This document shows positions 33,868-44,845 of a DNA stretch of 64,000 nt, one piece after another. The DNA is from Calliphora vicina. Its lineage: Eukaryota; Arthropoda; Insecta; Diptera; Calliphoridae. Both the position numbers and the translations under genes were made by a program. Within the stretch, counting starts at the first letter, position 1. The number at the start of each line of letters is the position of its first letter. The DNA lies in NCBI RefSeq assembly GCF_958450345.1, contig NC_088780.1, positions 29,845,667 to 29,909,666 on the forward strand, in the 5' to 3' direction. Under the pieces are notes generated by a model. That model saw only the letters and a program-made list of their open reading frames with translations, did no database searches and was not told the DNA's origin.

Positions 33868-35599
33868 CCACAAAATGCAGTAGTATGATTGATGTAAACA
33901 AGAAACAAATTTGTGTTAAATTGTTTATCAATATCGATAATTATGCGCGTTAACGTATTTTATATGAGAGCTATGTCCTAGTTATTCAAGAGTCATTGCT
34001 TATTTTGATTCAAATTCGTCTCAATAATGATATTTTAATGAGTTTAATGGCTGTTATAGTTATTCATGGAAATGGATCTTGGGCAGATGGTATGATCGTC
34101 ACGCAACCCAAAAACTTCGACTATTTAAATCTGTAAAACATGGGTAGTTAGTTTCAAAAGAAAATTTTTCAAATCAGATTGTATATAATTTTAACTGACT
34201 ATCTGTTGCTTGAACCGAGTAATAGAATAATTCAATTAGCAACAAATTTGACCATCGCAACGAATCTGAATATTTTAACTTTAAGAAGAAAACTTATGAA
34301 GAAATTCCCGACAAACATTTCCCTAAAATTTCCCAAACAATATTCCCGGGAAATTTTTCCCGCTTGGAACCTTAGTATTTACCAATTTTCGGAAGTGGAC
34401 TTTATGGTCAAATATAAACCGATCCAAATAAAATATCGTTGGAACTTAGCTTTGCTAGGAGAAATCATGGACAGATTCCTACTATTTTCAACAGGGTTTG
34501 TCCTTTTATCATGGGAATAACGTATGAAAAATTTCGCGATATATTTAAATATATTTAAAGAAAATAACTAAATATCTTAAAAATGTATCAAAATTGTTCG
34601 AAGTTGTCTTACATTTTGGTCAATAACTCAGGTTATACTTCGATCGATTTTGTCCATTTTCAATACCAAATATTTCCTATAACTAAGAATATTATGAAAA
34701 AATTGGATCTTCCTAAATCCATCTCTGAAGAAACTATCTTGAATTCAACAGACGGACGGATATAGAAAGATCGTCATAGATTTTTACCAAGACCCAAAAT
34801 ATATATACTTTTTGGATCTACGATGTGTTACAAACGGAATCACAAAATCAATATACCCCCATCTTTATGGAGGTGGGTATAAAAGCAGGGGCCGCATTCG
34901 CGATCGAATGAGCTAACATATTGAGAAATGATTACGATGTCAAAATTGTAATAAAATATACTAAATTTCTAGCTGAATAGCGAATGCCACAATCTCGAAA
35001 AATCTCCTAATTCGATTCGAAAGGAAATCTTTTCGAATTACAAACATTTCCTTATCATATTAACTAACGCAGTAACCGCCCAGTTTTACTCAATATCGAA
35101 TGCAGTAATTCGTCCACAGGTTTTCCAAACTTATGGATTTTGATAGGCTTATGGGTACAGATAATTTCTTTTGAGGTTCGATTTAAAGATTGTATTTCCA
35201 AGACATATTAAAGATCAAAAATTTTCCAACCTAATTCATTGATAATGAAGTTGTTCGAATTTGGTGAATCATGCATGATTTTGGTTTTACAACTTATATG
35301 TTCATTTTTGGGAATAAGCTCATTTCATATTTTTTTTATCGGATATTGGACTTAAAGTCTCTATTGTCACTAAAGTTACTCTCAAAAGACAATGGAGCAA
35401 CGTTTTTGATATCAGAAGTCGAGGTGATAATATTCAAAAATTTAAATTTTATGAATAAACCAATAATAAAAATAAGTTTCCATCTGACTTAGATAATAAT
35501 TTTGCAACTTTGACAAAATAAAATGGGCTTATCACGTTTGTATACCAAAAAATGGACCACAGTGAAAAACAAGTGTGAATAAATGCGAAAAAACTTTTT
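33868..35599. other. Unassigned repeat-derived sequence
   Basis: No host gene. A CCCGGGA-rich patch (34300-34365, ending AAGCGGG-type on the reverse strand) resembles a decayed hAT subterminal region. A segment around 34740-34881 with ACAGACGGACGGATATAG and the tail GGTGGGTATAAAA is probably an F2 tail. Open frames of 60-113 codons at 34179, 34583 and 35271 run through these repeats and carry no domain. Confidence 0.35.
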
Positions 35600-36118
35600 T
35601 CTTTGAAAATTTTATTCATATGGACCGATCGCCATCAAATTAGGTCGTGTGATATACATATGTCTACTTGTAACTTATTCCTGCTTGTTAAAGTGATTTT
35701 CAGAAATTGGCCTTATATGGGAGCTATGAGTAATTATGGATCGATCATCATAAAATTAAGTAACATGACCTCTGTATGTATAATACTTATTTGGAGCGAA
35801 ATTTATGCAGATACCTATGTATATAAATTAAACATTTATTACCGATAAAGTCCTTTTTCGGAAGAACATTTGGTAGAAGGGTTAGGTTAATGGACCGATT
35901 TTAGCATGTGCCAAATTTGATTCAAATATTTTCAAAATTGAAACCAGGACGGTGCACAAGGTTTACATGGACAGCCAGCCAGACGGACGGACTCTGAAAG
36001 TGAATTTAAGTCGATGGGTATATGTACTTTAAGGTGGGTTTTAGACAAATATTTTTAGGCGTTTCAAACATCAGCACAAAGGCATAATATCTTCCCCACT
36101 ATGCTGGTGTAGGGTATA
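35600..36118 (+). mobile_element. Repeat family F1, copy c, headless
   Basis: Starts inside the body (TATGGACCGATCGCCATCAA near 35619) and ends CTATGCTGGTGTAGGGTATA. It contains ACATGGACAGCCAGCC and the AAGTCGATGGGTATA word. The AACAAGTAAG head and hairpin are absent. More diverged than copies a, b and d. Confidence 0.7.
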
Positions 36119-36719
36119 CAAAGGAAATAATTGTAAACTTTTTTTTTAACCAAACAGTGTATTTTTATCTTAGTTTAGCGTTTTGCATTATAATCAAAAT
36201 GTTCATAAAAAGTGGACTTAGTAAGTTTGCTCCCTAAGCCAACGATATATATTTTTGTGGAATGACAAAATCTATATATCCCTCATCAGCTGTACTATAT
36301 TTCAAAAATTAACACAACAATTGCAAAGAAAATATTTGTCTCTTTTAATTTTTATTAAATACTTCTTTTGAAAAACCCCAATCTAAGATATTTTGCAGGA
36401 TTAAAAAAGGATTAACTGAAATTAGTTTTTAAGCTAAACCTATTCAGGTAGATGATGAAAATCGAAGGATTTCAAAACGATCGATTTGAAAAGGTGTGAT
36501 GAATTTCGTTTGATTTCAAGAATAATTTTTTTTACCAAAAGTTCCCAAAACATCCGATAGGAAAGCAGTCCGGTTAGCTAAGTACTCGGACTATTTAGTA
36601 CGAAAAGTAAAGCCAAAGCTGTTTTAAAAACATACAAGGCTCAGACAGGAACTCTGCTCGGAAGTTAAATTTTATAAAAGAAATATATGTACCTGCTGCA
36701 TAATGGATGACGAAACATA

Positions 36720-37216
36720 TCGCTCATTTGCTGTAACAACGTCATAATTCAAAAAAAGTTGTTTCGAGAAAAACAGCTTTGAACGTTTTATGACATTTTA
36801 CTATTTCTTAAATAAATTTTCAACAAATCATGCGATTTCAGAAATAAAACTGATTTAAACAGCAGATATTAATATCTTTCTAATCTGTATTTAACACAGA
36901 TTTTTAATTGTCAAATATAAGAGAAAACGTGAATTTTAATTTTGACGTTTACAACGAAAAAACACTGTCTAATAAAAAATAATTGACTTTTTTTAAAACT
37001 GATAAAACTATCAGCCCAATTATGAATAAAAATTCCCTTTTCTCATTTTTCCTATTCAAATTCAATGGGAAAAAACTCCCGGGGAACAAACTCCCTCGGA
37101 ATTTTTTATTCATAATTGGGCTGTATATGAAAGGCTAAAGAACGGCGCATATTTTGTATTACTCAGTTCAAAACACCCGGATTTTGAGTTATGACGTTGT
37201 TGCAGCAAATTAGCGA
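36720..37216. mobile_element. MITE P, copy 1, inside a transposase relic
   Basis: Ends TCGCTCATTTGCTGTAACAA / TTGTTGCAGCAAATTAGCGA, with a TIR of about 30 bases. TA flanks both sides (36718-36719, 37217-37218); deleting the element and one TA restores the MDDETY-V-L-E-N reading of the host transposase. A TA duplication fits a Tc1/mariner-type MITE. It carries a second MITE at 37012-37123. Its sister copy is at 44030-44402. Confidence 0.85.
37012..37123. mobile_element. Palindromic MITE (CAGCCC family), copy 2, nested in MITE P
   Basis: 112 bases from CAGCCCAATTATGAATAAAA to TTATTCATAATTGGGCTG, flanked by TAT (37009-37011 and 37124-37126). The sister copy of MITE P at 44 kb has a single TAT at 44310-44312 at the equivalent place, a true empty site, which fixes the boundaries and the 3-bp duplication. 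Confidence 0.9.
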
Positions 37217-37959
37217 TATGTTCTGGAAAATTTTTTACAGCTACCGTGTCAATATTTTTATGTTGCTGACGCGGCAAAATAAGGCAAAGATTTGTTACAA
37301 AGAGCTCTATAAATACATAAAGGAATGCTTACAAAAGAGGATGCTTCCATTCATAAAACTTGTTATTATGTCAACTTATTTTTTTGCTGATTTGGCAACC
37401 TGTCACTATGGTAAGTAAGGTCTTGAGTGGTACAAGAAGAATAATGTGGTATTTGTAGCAAGAGAGGCAAATCCTCCAAACTGTCTGGAGCTAAGGCCAA
37501 TGGAGAGATATGGGGCTCTTGCTAAAAGAGAATTGAAGAGCACTAGCTGTTCGAACAAAGTGACAGAAAGCCTATAAAAACCATAATGGAAGGGTTTCCG
37601 GAAAAGGTCCATAAACTCATCACTATTGATTAGAACTATAAAAATAATATTTTTTGTAAGTTGTAACAATAATTTCAATAACAAAAAAAATCAAATCTAT
37701 AGGTTTAACATTTATGTATGTTAAGATTTTTTCGATCTCAGTCCTTAAAGTCCATCTTTTTTTTGTATTTAAATCGACATCGATATATATCCCATACAGT
37801 TTGAGTGGCAACAGTTAAACAAAGTTTATTCAACAATTAACTAAACCAAGATCAAATTAGTTTGCTGAATAGCAAGTCAGTAATAGTATTACAATTACAA
37901 AATAAGTTTGTTGGTTTGTTAAAAAATTATAAATAAAAAACATTTCATTTTTTTTCGTT

Positions 37960-39417
37960 ATTTTTTTTATTAATGTTTATTTTGTATTAAGCAAATAAAC
38001 AAAAACCAAAACAAAAAACTCTTTCATTATTTTGTTGTTGTTTTAATGTTTTTTTTTTTTGTTAAATATAGCATAAGTTACTAACAAATATTCTGGTTTG
38101 TTATTTACTACAATTTTCTTCTTTTTTGTTATAAATTTTGACTGCAGTTTTCGTTACGTTTTTGTGTGGTTGTTTTTTGAAAAAAGTAAAATAAAATTAT
38201 ATTAAACAAATCGGTTGTTGTTGGTTTTTTTTTTAAATACGATAAATGTATGGTTTATTTTAAATTAATTAATTTATTTATTTAATATAATTAAAGTGTT
38301 TTATACATTTGTTTGTCTGTCTTTTACTTAATTTTGTTTTGTTTTGTTTTTTTTTTTGTTGGGTTTATAATATTTATATATATTAATTTTTATTTTTGTT
38401 TTTTCTTTTCATTTTTGTTAAAATTTAAACAATTTATTTTATATATTTTTTTTATAATTTTTTATTTTTGTTTTTTTATACACCATAAATTCAAATGCAT
38501 TTTGTTTTTGTAATAATTTTAGTTTATCCATTATTTAAATATTTATATTTTTTTATTTATTTAATTATTTATGTATAAATAATAATTTTTAATAATAATA
38601 ATTATAATAATAATAATAAAACATCATAATAAATATTTATACCAAATTGTTTTGTTTTTGTATAATGATTTTTTTAGTGTTTTGTTTTTATAATTTAAAT
38701 ATGGTTAATCTTAACAATGGTTTTGTTGTTATATTATATTTTCCCTATGTTATTATATATATTAAATAATTATTTTTATTTTATTTTATTATTTTTATTT
38801 GATAATTAATTAAAAATGTTTGTTTTCTGTTTGTAAGTTTCTCATTTTTTTTTCTGGTTTTTTCAATTTCAAATTTGTTTTTGTTTTGTGTAAGGAACAA
38901 AGGAATTATTTTCAGTTTTGTATATTTTCATTTTTCAAATCAATTAAAAATTGTTGATGTTGTAGTTTGTTGGTTGTTAGGCTTATATAGTTAGTTCTTT
39001 AAATGGGAATTATAATCAAAGCAAGTTTAAAGTAAAGACAAATTAATAAAGAAATTTTAAACCAAATTGGGCATAATTTCATGGATAGCCCAACATGACA
39101 CGTTTTAAACTTTTCAAAGTTCTTTAGCAATTGTTTAGTTTATTATCATTTGTTAATAATTTTTTATTTTATTTTTTATTAAACATTATTAATTAATTTA
39201 ACAAATAACATAATATTTTTTTATATTTATAAACACATTTTTAATACATATATGTAGTTTTATATTGTGTGTTTGTTTGTTAAGAAGTTTATATGTAGTA
39301 GTGGCGTTTTAAAATTTAAAAAAAATATATTTCAAAAAAAAAATAAACAAGAAAAGAAAAAAACAAAAATTAAAATTTGTTTAAGAACTTAGAAAAAACT
39401 ACGATATAAGCTCTTAA
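37960..39417 (-). other. Putative 3' UTR of Sap47
   Basis: T-rich on the + strand and therefore A-rich on the coding strand, directly downstream of the Sap47 stop codon. There are many AATAAA words on the - strand and no ORF on that strand. Its length and composition fit a long neuronal 3' UTR. The true end cannot be picked; the Tc1-like relic and MITE P lie beyond 37.6 kb. Confidence 0.5.
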
Positions 39418-39620
39418 TTACTTTAAATCATCGGTATCTTCAATCAAATCAGCATATTCTTCCCAATCGTTGTTTGAACGTGTGCGCAGGTTTGATATTG
39501 TCGGTAATTCGTCGTCATTGTCTTGAGTAGAAGAAGCAGGGCCACCACCATCTTTAGCGCCATTGTCTACAACCTCATAATCTTTAAGTTCCGCTTCTAA
39601 ATCTTTTTCCCATTGTTCCT
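39418..39620 (-). CDS. Sap47: Sap47 (synapse-associated protein 47 kDa), last coding exon
   Basis: Sap47 is a BSD-domain protein of presynaptic terminals in flies (vertebrate relative SYAP1). This exon encodes the acidic C-terminus: EEQWEKDLEAELKDYEVV, then a Gly/Asp-rich linker, DDELPTISNLRTRSNNDWEE and YADLIEDTDDLK before TAA (39418-39420). The EEQWEKDLEAELKDYEVV and terminal EEYADLIEDTDDLK blocks are what I remember of Drosophila Sap47, and the WEKxLxxELxxYEVV block is shared with SYAP1. The exon begins after a good acceptor on the - strand (TTTTTTCTACAAATACAG, AG at 39621-39622) and supplies the last two bases of the first Glu codon, so the preceding exon must end in phase 1. Upstream residues in the same frame (MYKILFLFNLFFSTNT) are intron. 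The BSD domain and all other exons are not found up to 64 kb, so they probably lie beyond the window. Confidence 0.88.
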
Positions 39621-39622
39621 CT

Positions 39623-40528
39623 GTATTTGTAGAAAAAAATAGGTTAAACAAAAACAAAATTTTATACAAAATAGTTAGTAGGGCCAGCCATTATAATTGT
39701 GATATATTATTGTTTAAATTGTTTATTATAATAAATAAATTTTTATTTTTTTTTTATAAATTTTTATTATACATATAAAAAAGCATATATACTTTTGTAT
39801 TTTTTAAAATGTTTTACAAGATTAAATAAATATTTTTTGTATTGTAAATAATGTGATCAATTAAATGTGGATAATAATCTGTAGTTATGTTGTTATCGAT
39901 TCATAGCAAAATATATTTATATTTTTAAAGGAAAATAAAGATTTTTATCATTTTTAAACTTCTAACCAACATCACGTATGATTAATATTAATTAAGAGGT
40001 TAAGTTACAAAAATTGTGATAACTTTTGATAGAAAAGAACTATTAAAGTTTTTCAAAATGGAAATGAAAGCCATTACTTTTGAGTTCAAAAACTATAATA
40101 TGCATTTTTTGTAATTAATTTCAAAACCAATGTTTATGGAATACATTTATTGAAAAAAAATATTTTTTATTGTGTGGGCTAAAGAGGACATTCAAATGAA
40201 TTTTAAATCTTTAAAATCCGACATCAGCTTCATAAGATAAACATATTTAAAGATAAAAAATACCTGAATTTAAATTTTTGAAATCGCGAGTATACTCTAA
40301 AGAGTTGTGGTTACAGAATGTGATCAAAATCAGAAGACGGGAGGTACATTTGTTTGAGATGTCTTATGGAATTTATGATATTCATACTGTATTTATTTCA
40401 ATTTATTCGTTTAATCAAACAATTGGAAAGGTGGAATTATTGCTGTGGACCTCCTCAAATATTGTCCTATCTGAAAACTTCCGTTTATGTAGGTATAAAA
40501 AGCGGGGCAACATTAATTACTATATATA
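39623..40528 (-). other. Sap47 intron, proximal part
   Basis: AT-rich sequence upstream of the last exon, with no repeat recognised. The two overlapping open frames at 40278-40566 on + have no protein-like signature. Confidence 0.45.
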
Positions 40529-40788
40529 TTAGGCTGGGTCGAATTGTATGGATGATCAAAAAGTAAAAAAATGCTATCTACGGAAAATTCTAAGAAACTT
40601 TCCCCAAGAAACCATAGGTCCAAAATCAAATACTATATTGCTCATTTCGTCATATTATCCAATTAAAAAACTACGCAAAATAGGATTTGATTTTAGATCT
40701 ATGGTTTCTTGAGGAAAATTTCTTAGAATTTTCCGTAGAATACGTTTCTGCTATACGATGTTTCGTGAAAAAAATCGACTCATCCTAA
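40529..40788. mobile_element. MITE with ~110-bp inverted arms (TTAGGCTGGGTCGA)
   Basis: Left end TTAGGCTGGGTCGAATTGTA, right end TTTTTTTCGACTCATCCTAA. The arms also pair through CTACGGAAAATTCTAAGAAA and CAAGAAACCATAGGTCCAAA with few mismatches, so nearly the whole element folds into one hairpin. It is flanked by TATA repeats on both sides, compatible with a TA target. No coding capacity. Confidence 0.8.
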
Positions 40789-41127
40789 TATACATACATA
40801 TAAATAACAGTCCCACCATTTTTTGGTGAGACACGTAGGAGTGGATCCTAATGTTTTTTTAATGTTTACTGAAAATTTGAAGTTTGTGCTACATTTTGGT
40901 AATTTGTTGAATCTGCTTTAAACAAATTCTTCAAAAATTATCAGATTCAGTTATTGATTCCCTGATTCCAAATTACACATCGTATAACCCAAAAACACGC
41001 CTTGAGTTACATGAAATTCTTAATATCCCGTTTGGATTATAAAATGTCTTTCAAAACTTATGTAGTCGTATGGACTAAGCTTTTTATAGATTACATAAAG
41101 ATTAGATTGCTACTGTCAATATATCGC

Positions 41128-41276
41128 ACTGGTTCCTCTAAAGAGAGTCAACCCGAAATTTTTCAATTTTCACTTTTTGCAAGAAATCGATGTACAGTTC
41201 GCCAAAAAATAAATAAAGTTTTTTGTCCTACTGAAAATTTTTAAATTTTGAATTGACTCTCTTTAGATGAACCAGT
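41128..41276. mobile_element. Short MITE (ACTGGTTC ends)
   Basis: 149 bases with inverted ends ACTGGTTCCTCTAAAGAGAG and, reversed, ACTGGTTCATCTAAAGAGAG, 23 of 25 bases matching to GTCAAC/T. No target duplication is obvious. The open frame at 41002-41244 crosses it and is not a gene. Confidence 0.7.
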
Positions 41277-41736
41277 TAATGAACAATTTCAATAAATACA
41301 CCGTATATCGTAATGGATTCATTTGTAATGGTAAGTAATGATTCAGTGCAAAAATAACATGCAAAATCGTCTTTCAAGGTCTTTCGGCTTCAATTCGTAT
41401 TATACCGAAATTTGAAATTGCCACTTAAGTAGTTGTTGTGTATGAAAACAATTTTCATGGAATAATGCCTGCAATTCTTAGTTTTTTATGGCAGGCCACT
41501 TTTGAATCACACTATCTCTCGCACGTTGAAACAAAAAAAACTTTGTTGTTTACCCATACATGCACACAAATAAAATGTCTCTATTTTCCTACCAATGTAC
41601 AGTGGGGCAGAATCGAAATTTTTTGGATATAAATCTGGCATTTCTAAATAAATAAAATTTGACGTTGGCGTAGCCAAGGAGTATTCGAGTTTAAGTTATT
41701 AAAATGGGACCTACATATGCTCCAGGGGCGGCGCTA

Positions 41737-42436
41737 TGGGGGCTCAAAGTAGGGTACCTTTAACATGTAAAATTTTTAAACACGTGCCATTATTTTTGTT
41801 TCATATCCGATTTCAAAGATTTTTCTATTTTTGGAAAGCGTGCTATTTATCTCTTATAATTTCCGAGTTATAGACATTTCAAATTTAAATTTTAAAATTT
41901 TTCCATACCCTAGTTTTTTTGTTAGACAACTAAATTCCAATAATATACAAAAGAATTCAGAGCAATATCAATTATCAATCCAAAAATAAACGATTTTCAA
42001 TTAAAAATTTATTAAATTTTTGATGTTTTTTGGGCGAAAAGGTGACTTAAATTTTTTTTATTAAAAAAATTTCTTTAAGAACATATAACAAATTTATGTT
42101 TACGCAGAACATTTTGGTATAAAAAATATGTTCTATTTTTAGAATATGTCAGCCTTACGCCCTTCGGAAATTGACCTATTTTTTATCAAAATTTCAATAT
42201 TGGGCCACATGTTCTAAAATCCCAAAGCTGGGATCAGACGACGGAAAGCAGCTTTAGAAACCTTGATGTGTTTCATATTTAACCTCAAAGCATTTTCCCA
42301 GCCCCGAAGGAAATGTGGATCCTATGGTCAAAATTTTAAAAAATAAATTTTTGGGATTTTCGCTCCAATTTTTAGGAATTGTGGGATTCCCTTTGACCTT
42401 TTGACAAGTTTTTTACATTTTGTTATTTAGAATAAC
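41737..42436 (+). repeat. Unknown repeat M, copy 1, left segment
   Basis: From GGGGCTCAAAGTAGGGTA to TTTGTTATTTAGAATAAC it matches, in reverse, the copy at 57285-58045. Landmarks are GGGATTCCCTTTGACCTTTTGACAAG-like, ATTATAAGAGATAAAT (reverse) and CATGTTCTAAAATCCCAAAG. It is non-coding in both copies. It is interrupted at 42437 by hAT element A and continues at 44680. Upstream, ACAGTGGGGCAGAATCGAAA (41600) could be an element terminus, unproven. Confidence 0.75.
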
Positions 42437-42691
42437 TAGAGATGAGATTCAATACATTTGAAATATTGAATCTGGCAATCTCTGGTTGCCAATCAGCTAA
42501 AACATTATTTAAAATTAAATTGTTTTATTGTTTTCAACACCATGTGTGTAGTTAAATATCAAAAAGCTAATTTAATTGAATTAAAACTGTACTAAATTGA
42601 AATAAAATTGTTGAGAGTTTAAAATTGTTTATTAGTGAAGCTAATATTAATGAAATTCAACAATAAACTTTAATCGTTTTCAGGTTCAGTC

Positions 42692-43364
42692 ATGGGAAGA
42701 CCTAAGAATGAAAAAAAATATGGAAGCATTTCGCAACAACTGCAAGCAACCCAAAATCAGTTCTTTGCAGATATTGTGACACAGTTTATAAACGAGCAAA
42801 TGTTAATAAAATGACAAAACATTTAGTGAATTGTCTTAAATGTCCAATTATGGTGAAAAGAGAAATTGGTAAATCCAATTCAATTGAATAAAAAATGTAA
42901 AGGCGGAGCTAGCAAACTATAAAGCTAGAGAGGATATATGGGCTAAAAATTTTGTGTGGAGCTGCATAGAAGATATATATCCTTCGACATGGTGGAAAAG
43001 TATTTGCGCGTCCACAGAATTAAGCAGAATAGCGGTTCGTATATTGACTGTTCCATGCACTTCAGCTGCCACTGAACGCTCATTCAGCACTCAATGTTTC
43101 ATACACTCAAAAAAACTAAACAGATTAACTGCAGATAATGCCGGAAAAGTATGTTTTATAGCTCATAATTGGAATCTCGCCAACAAGGACATACGACAAA
43201 AGGATTCTTTCCTAAAAATTGTACCGGCTGTGGATGAAATCATGAACTCTACTAACTCATTTGAGGAAGTACATTCTACATCCACTGGTATCACCCATTC
43301 TACACCTCATTCAACTTTTAATTATTTTCGGAGTGAAACTGCGACAGTGATTACCACTGCATAA
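42692..43364 (+). pseudogene. hAT transposase of element A, deleted and frameshifted
   Basis: ATG at 42692 gives MGRPKNEK. After a one-base shift the BED-type zinc finger is visible as WKHFATTA..SVLCRYCDTVYKRA..MTKHLVNCLKCP (CX2C...HX4C), placing DNA binding at the N-terminus. The catalytic middle (DDE and RNase H-like fold) is missing. From about 42903 the C-terminal dimerisation region is open to the stop at 43364: AELANYKAREDIWAKN, STWWKSIC, RIAVRILTVPCTSAATERSF and NRLTADNAGKVCFIAHNWNL, the conserved hAT dimerisation pattern. Length is about one third of a normal 600-aa transposase. Inactive. Confidence 0.88.
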
Positions 43365-43489
43365 TGTAATGTTGCAAAAATAAATATATAATAAAGATAT
43401 TGTTTTAAATTGTTATTTTTCAAGTGCACAACGTGTTTGTTCACCAAATTTTCCACAATATAGTTTATACCCACCTTTTGGGTATATAC

Positions 43490-44622
43490 TAGGGTATTCA
43501 ATCGATTAACCGTTAATCGGTTAACCGATTAATTTTGGACGGTTAACTGTTCGAATAATTTGAAATTGCCTATTTTCAAATAACAAATAAACCGATTAAT
43601 TTGTGTCGATTAACCGATTAACCGAAATTCCTTTTTTTGCACTTTAAAATTTTTTTTGTATTTATTTTTCCGTTTCAATTCAAATACAAATTTCAAATTA
43701 AAATTAGATATTTTTGAACATCCAATAAACATGATTAGTTAGTATGTATAACAACTGATATATTTAATACATGTATTTGAAACTTTGTTTGTATTTACAT
43801 GTATAGACGAAAATTTTTTTTGAAATGTGTCTTTTATCATAACTAAACAAAACTATTAAATTAATCAAAATCTTAAACAATCCAAAACGGAATATTCTTT
43901 ATCGTGCTTTTGATTTCTCCAACATATAAAAAGTTTTATTAAATCTAAAGAAAAAAATCTTTTAAATTATATTCTTTTTATAAAAGATTATTTCAGAAGA
44001 TCTCACTAAAACCCTAAAAAACTCACACATCGCTCATTTGCTGCAACAACGTCATAATTAAAAAAAGTCGTTTCGAGAAAAACGTCTTTGAATATTTTAT
44101 GACATATTACTATTTCTTAAATAAATTTTCAACAACTCATGCGATTTCAGAAATATAAATAGTAGATGTTAATATCTTTCTAATCTGTATTTAACCCAAA
44201 TTTATATTTATCAAATATACGAGAAAACATGAATTTCAATTTTGATGTTTACAACAAAAATAACACTCTCACACAAAAAATAATTGATTTCTTTGAAAAC
44301 TGATGAAACTATATGAAAGATTATAGAACAGCGCATATTTTGTATTACTCAGTTCATAAAACACGGATTTTGAGTTATGAAGTTGTTGCAGCAAATAGGC
44401 GATATGTTTACAAAAATGATCTCAAATACCTTATTTGCTGTTTTTTATGTTTTTGTAACCAAAATTCGTTGTTTTATTTTCAATTTAAAATGAAAATAGA
44501 AATTATTCGGTTAATCGAATAATTTTAAATTATCCGATTATTAACCGAATAAATCTAAACCTCGATTAATTGTTTGCTCGATTAGCCGATTAAACCAGGA
44601 ACCCGATTAATTGAATACCCTA
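43490..44622. mobile_element. Non-autonomous hAT element B, nested in hAT A
   Basis: 1133 bases, ends TAGGGTATTCAATCGATTAA and, reversed, TAGGGTATTCAATTAATCGG. Perfect 8-bp duplication GTATATAC (43482-43489 and 44623-44630); this word is its own reverse complement, which lengthens the apparent inverted repeat. Subterminal regions are packed with CGGTTAACCGATTAA-type words. It carries MITE P copy 2 and no transposase. Its TIR is nearly that of element C. Confidence 0.9.
44030..44402. mobile_element. MITE P, copy 2, nested in hAT B
   Basis: 373 bases from TCGCTCATTTGCTGCAACAA to GTTGCAGCAAATAGGCGA, collinear with copy 1 at 36720-37216 except for the 112-base MITE plus TAT in copy 1. The flanks are CA and TA, so one target base has probably mutated. 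Innermost level of the 41.7-44.8 kb nest. Confidence 0.85.
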
Positions 44623-44679
44623 GTATATACCCAGGTATTTACCCTTTTTTTACCGGGTATTTACCATTTCCCATCTCTA

Positions 44680-44845
44680 AGAATGACAAATTTAACGTTG
44701 AAAATTTCATTGAGTTTAGTTAATAAATAAAGATTTTATTACATATTACATATTTATTGAGTTTCTAAAACTAAAATTTGTATCAAAACATTAATAGGAT
44801 TGCAAATATAAGGACCAATTTGATTCACATTTATTCCGAACTATT
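44680..44845 (+). repeat. Unknown repeat M, copy 1, right segment
   Basis: Continues repeat M after hAT A: ACGTTGAAAATTTCATTGAG, AAGATTTTATTACATATTAC and AGGATTGCAAATATAAGGAC match the reverse of 57130-57275. It is ended at 44846 by F1 copy d. Confidence 0.75.

Larger units (their letters stand above)
36560..37620 (+). pseudogene. Tc1/mariner-superfamily transposase relic, split by a MITE
   Basis: The 5' part (36560-36719) reads KAVRLAKYSDYLVRKVKPK and ends CIMDDETY, with the first catalytic Asp of the DDE triad. A MITE interrupts exactly there. After removing 36720-37216 plus one TA, the frame continues VLENFLQLPCQYFYVADA, then with shifts ADLATCHYGK (second Asp), LEWYKKNNVVFVARE and NPPNCLELRPMERYGALAKR (third acidic residue in RPME). 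Upstream and terminal parts are not recognised. Stops and frameshifts show it was dead or is now dead. The related, worse copy is at 9905-10140. Confidence 0.8.
42437..44679 (+). mobile_element. hAT element A, internally deleted, in repeat M
   Basis: 2243 bases. Ends TAGAGATGAGAT / TTTCCCATCTCTA form the inverted pair TAGAGATGRGA, a normal hAT terminus (YARNG). Flanks AGAATAAC (42429-42436) and AGAATGAC (44680-44687) differ by one base. The uninterrupted M copy has a single AGAATGAC (reverse, 57283-57290), proving the 8-bp duplication. It contains broken transposase pieces at 42692-43364 and the nested hAT element B. Confidence 0.92.
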
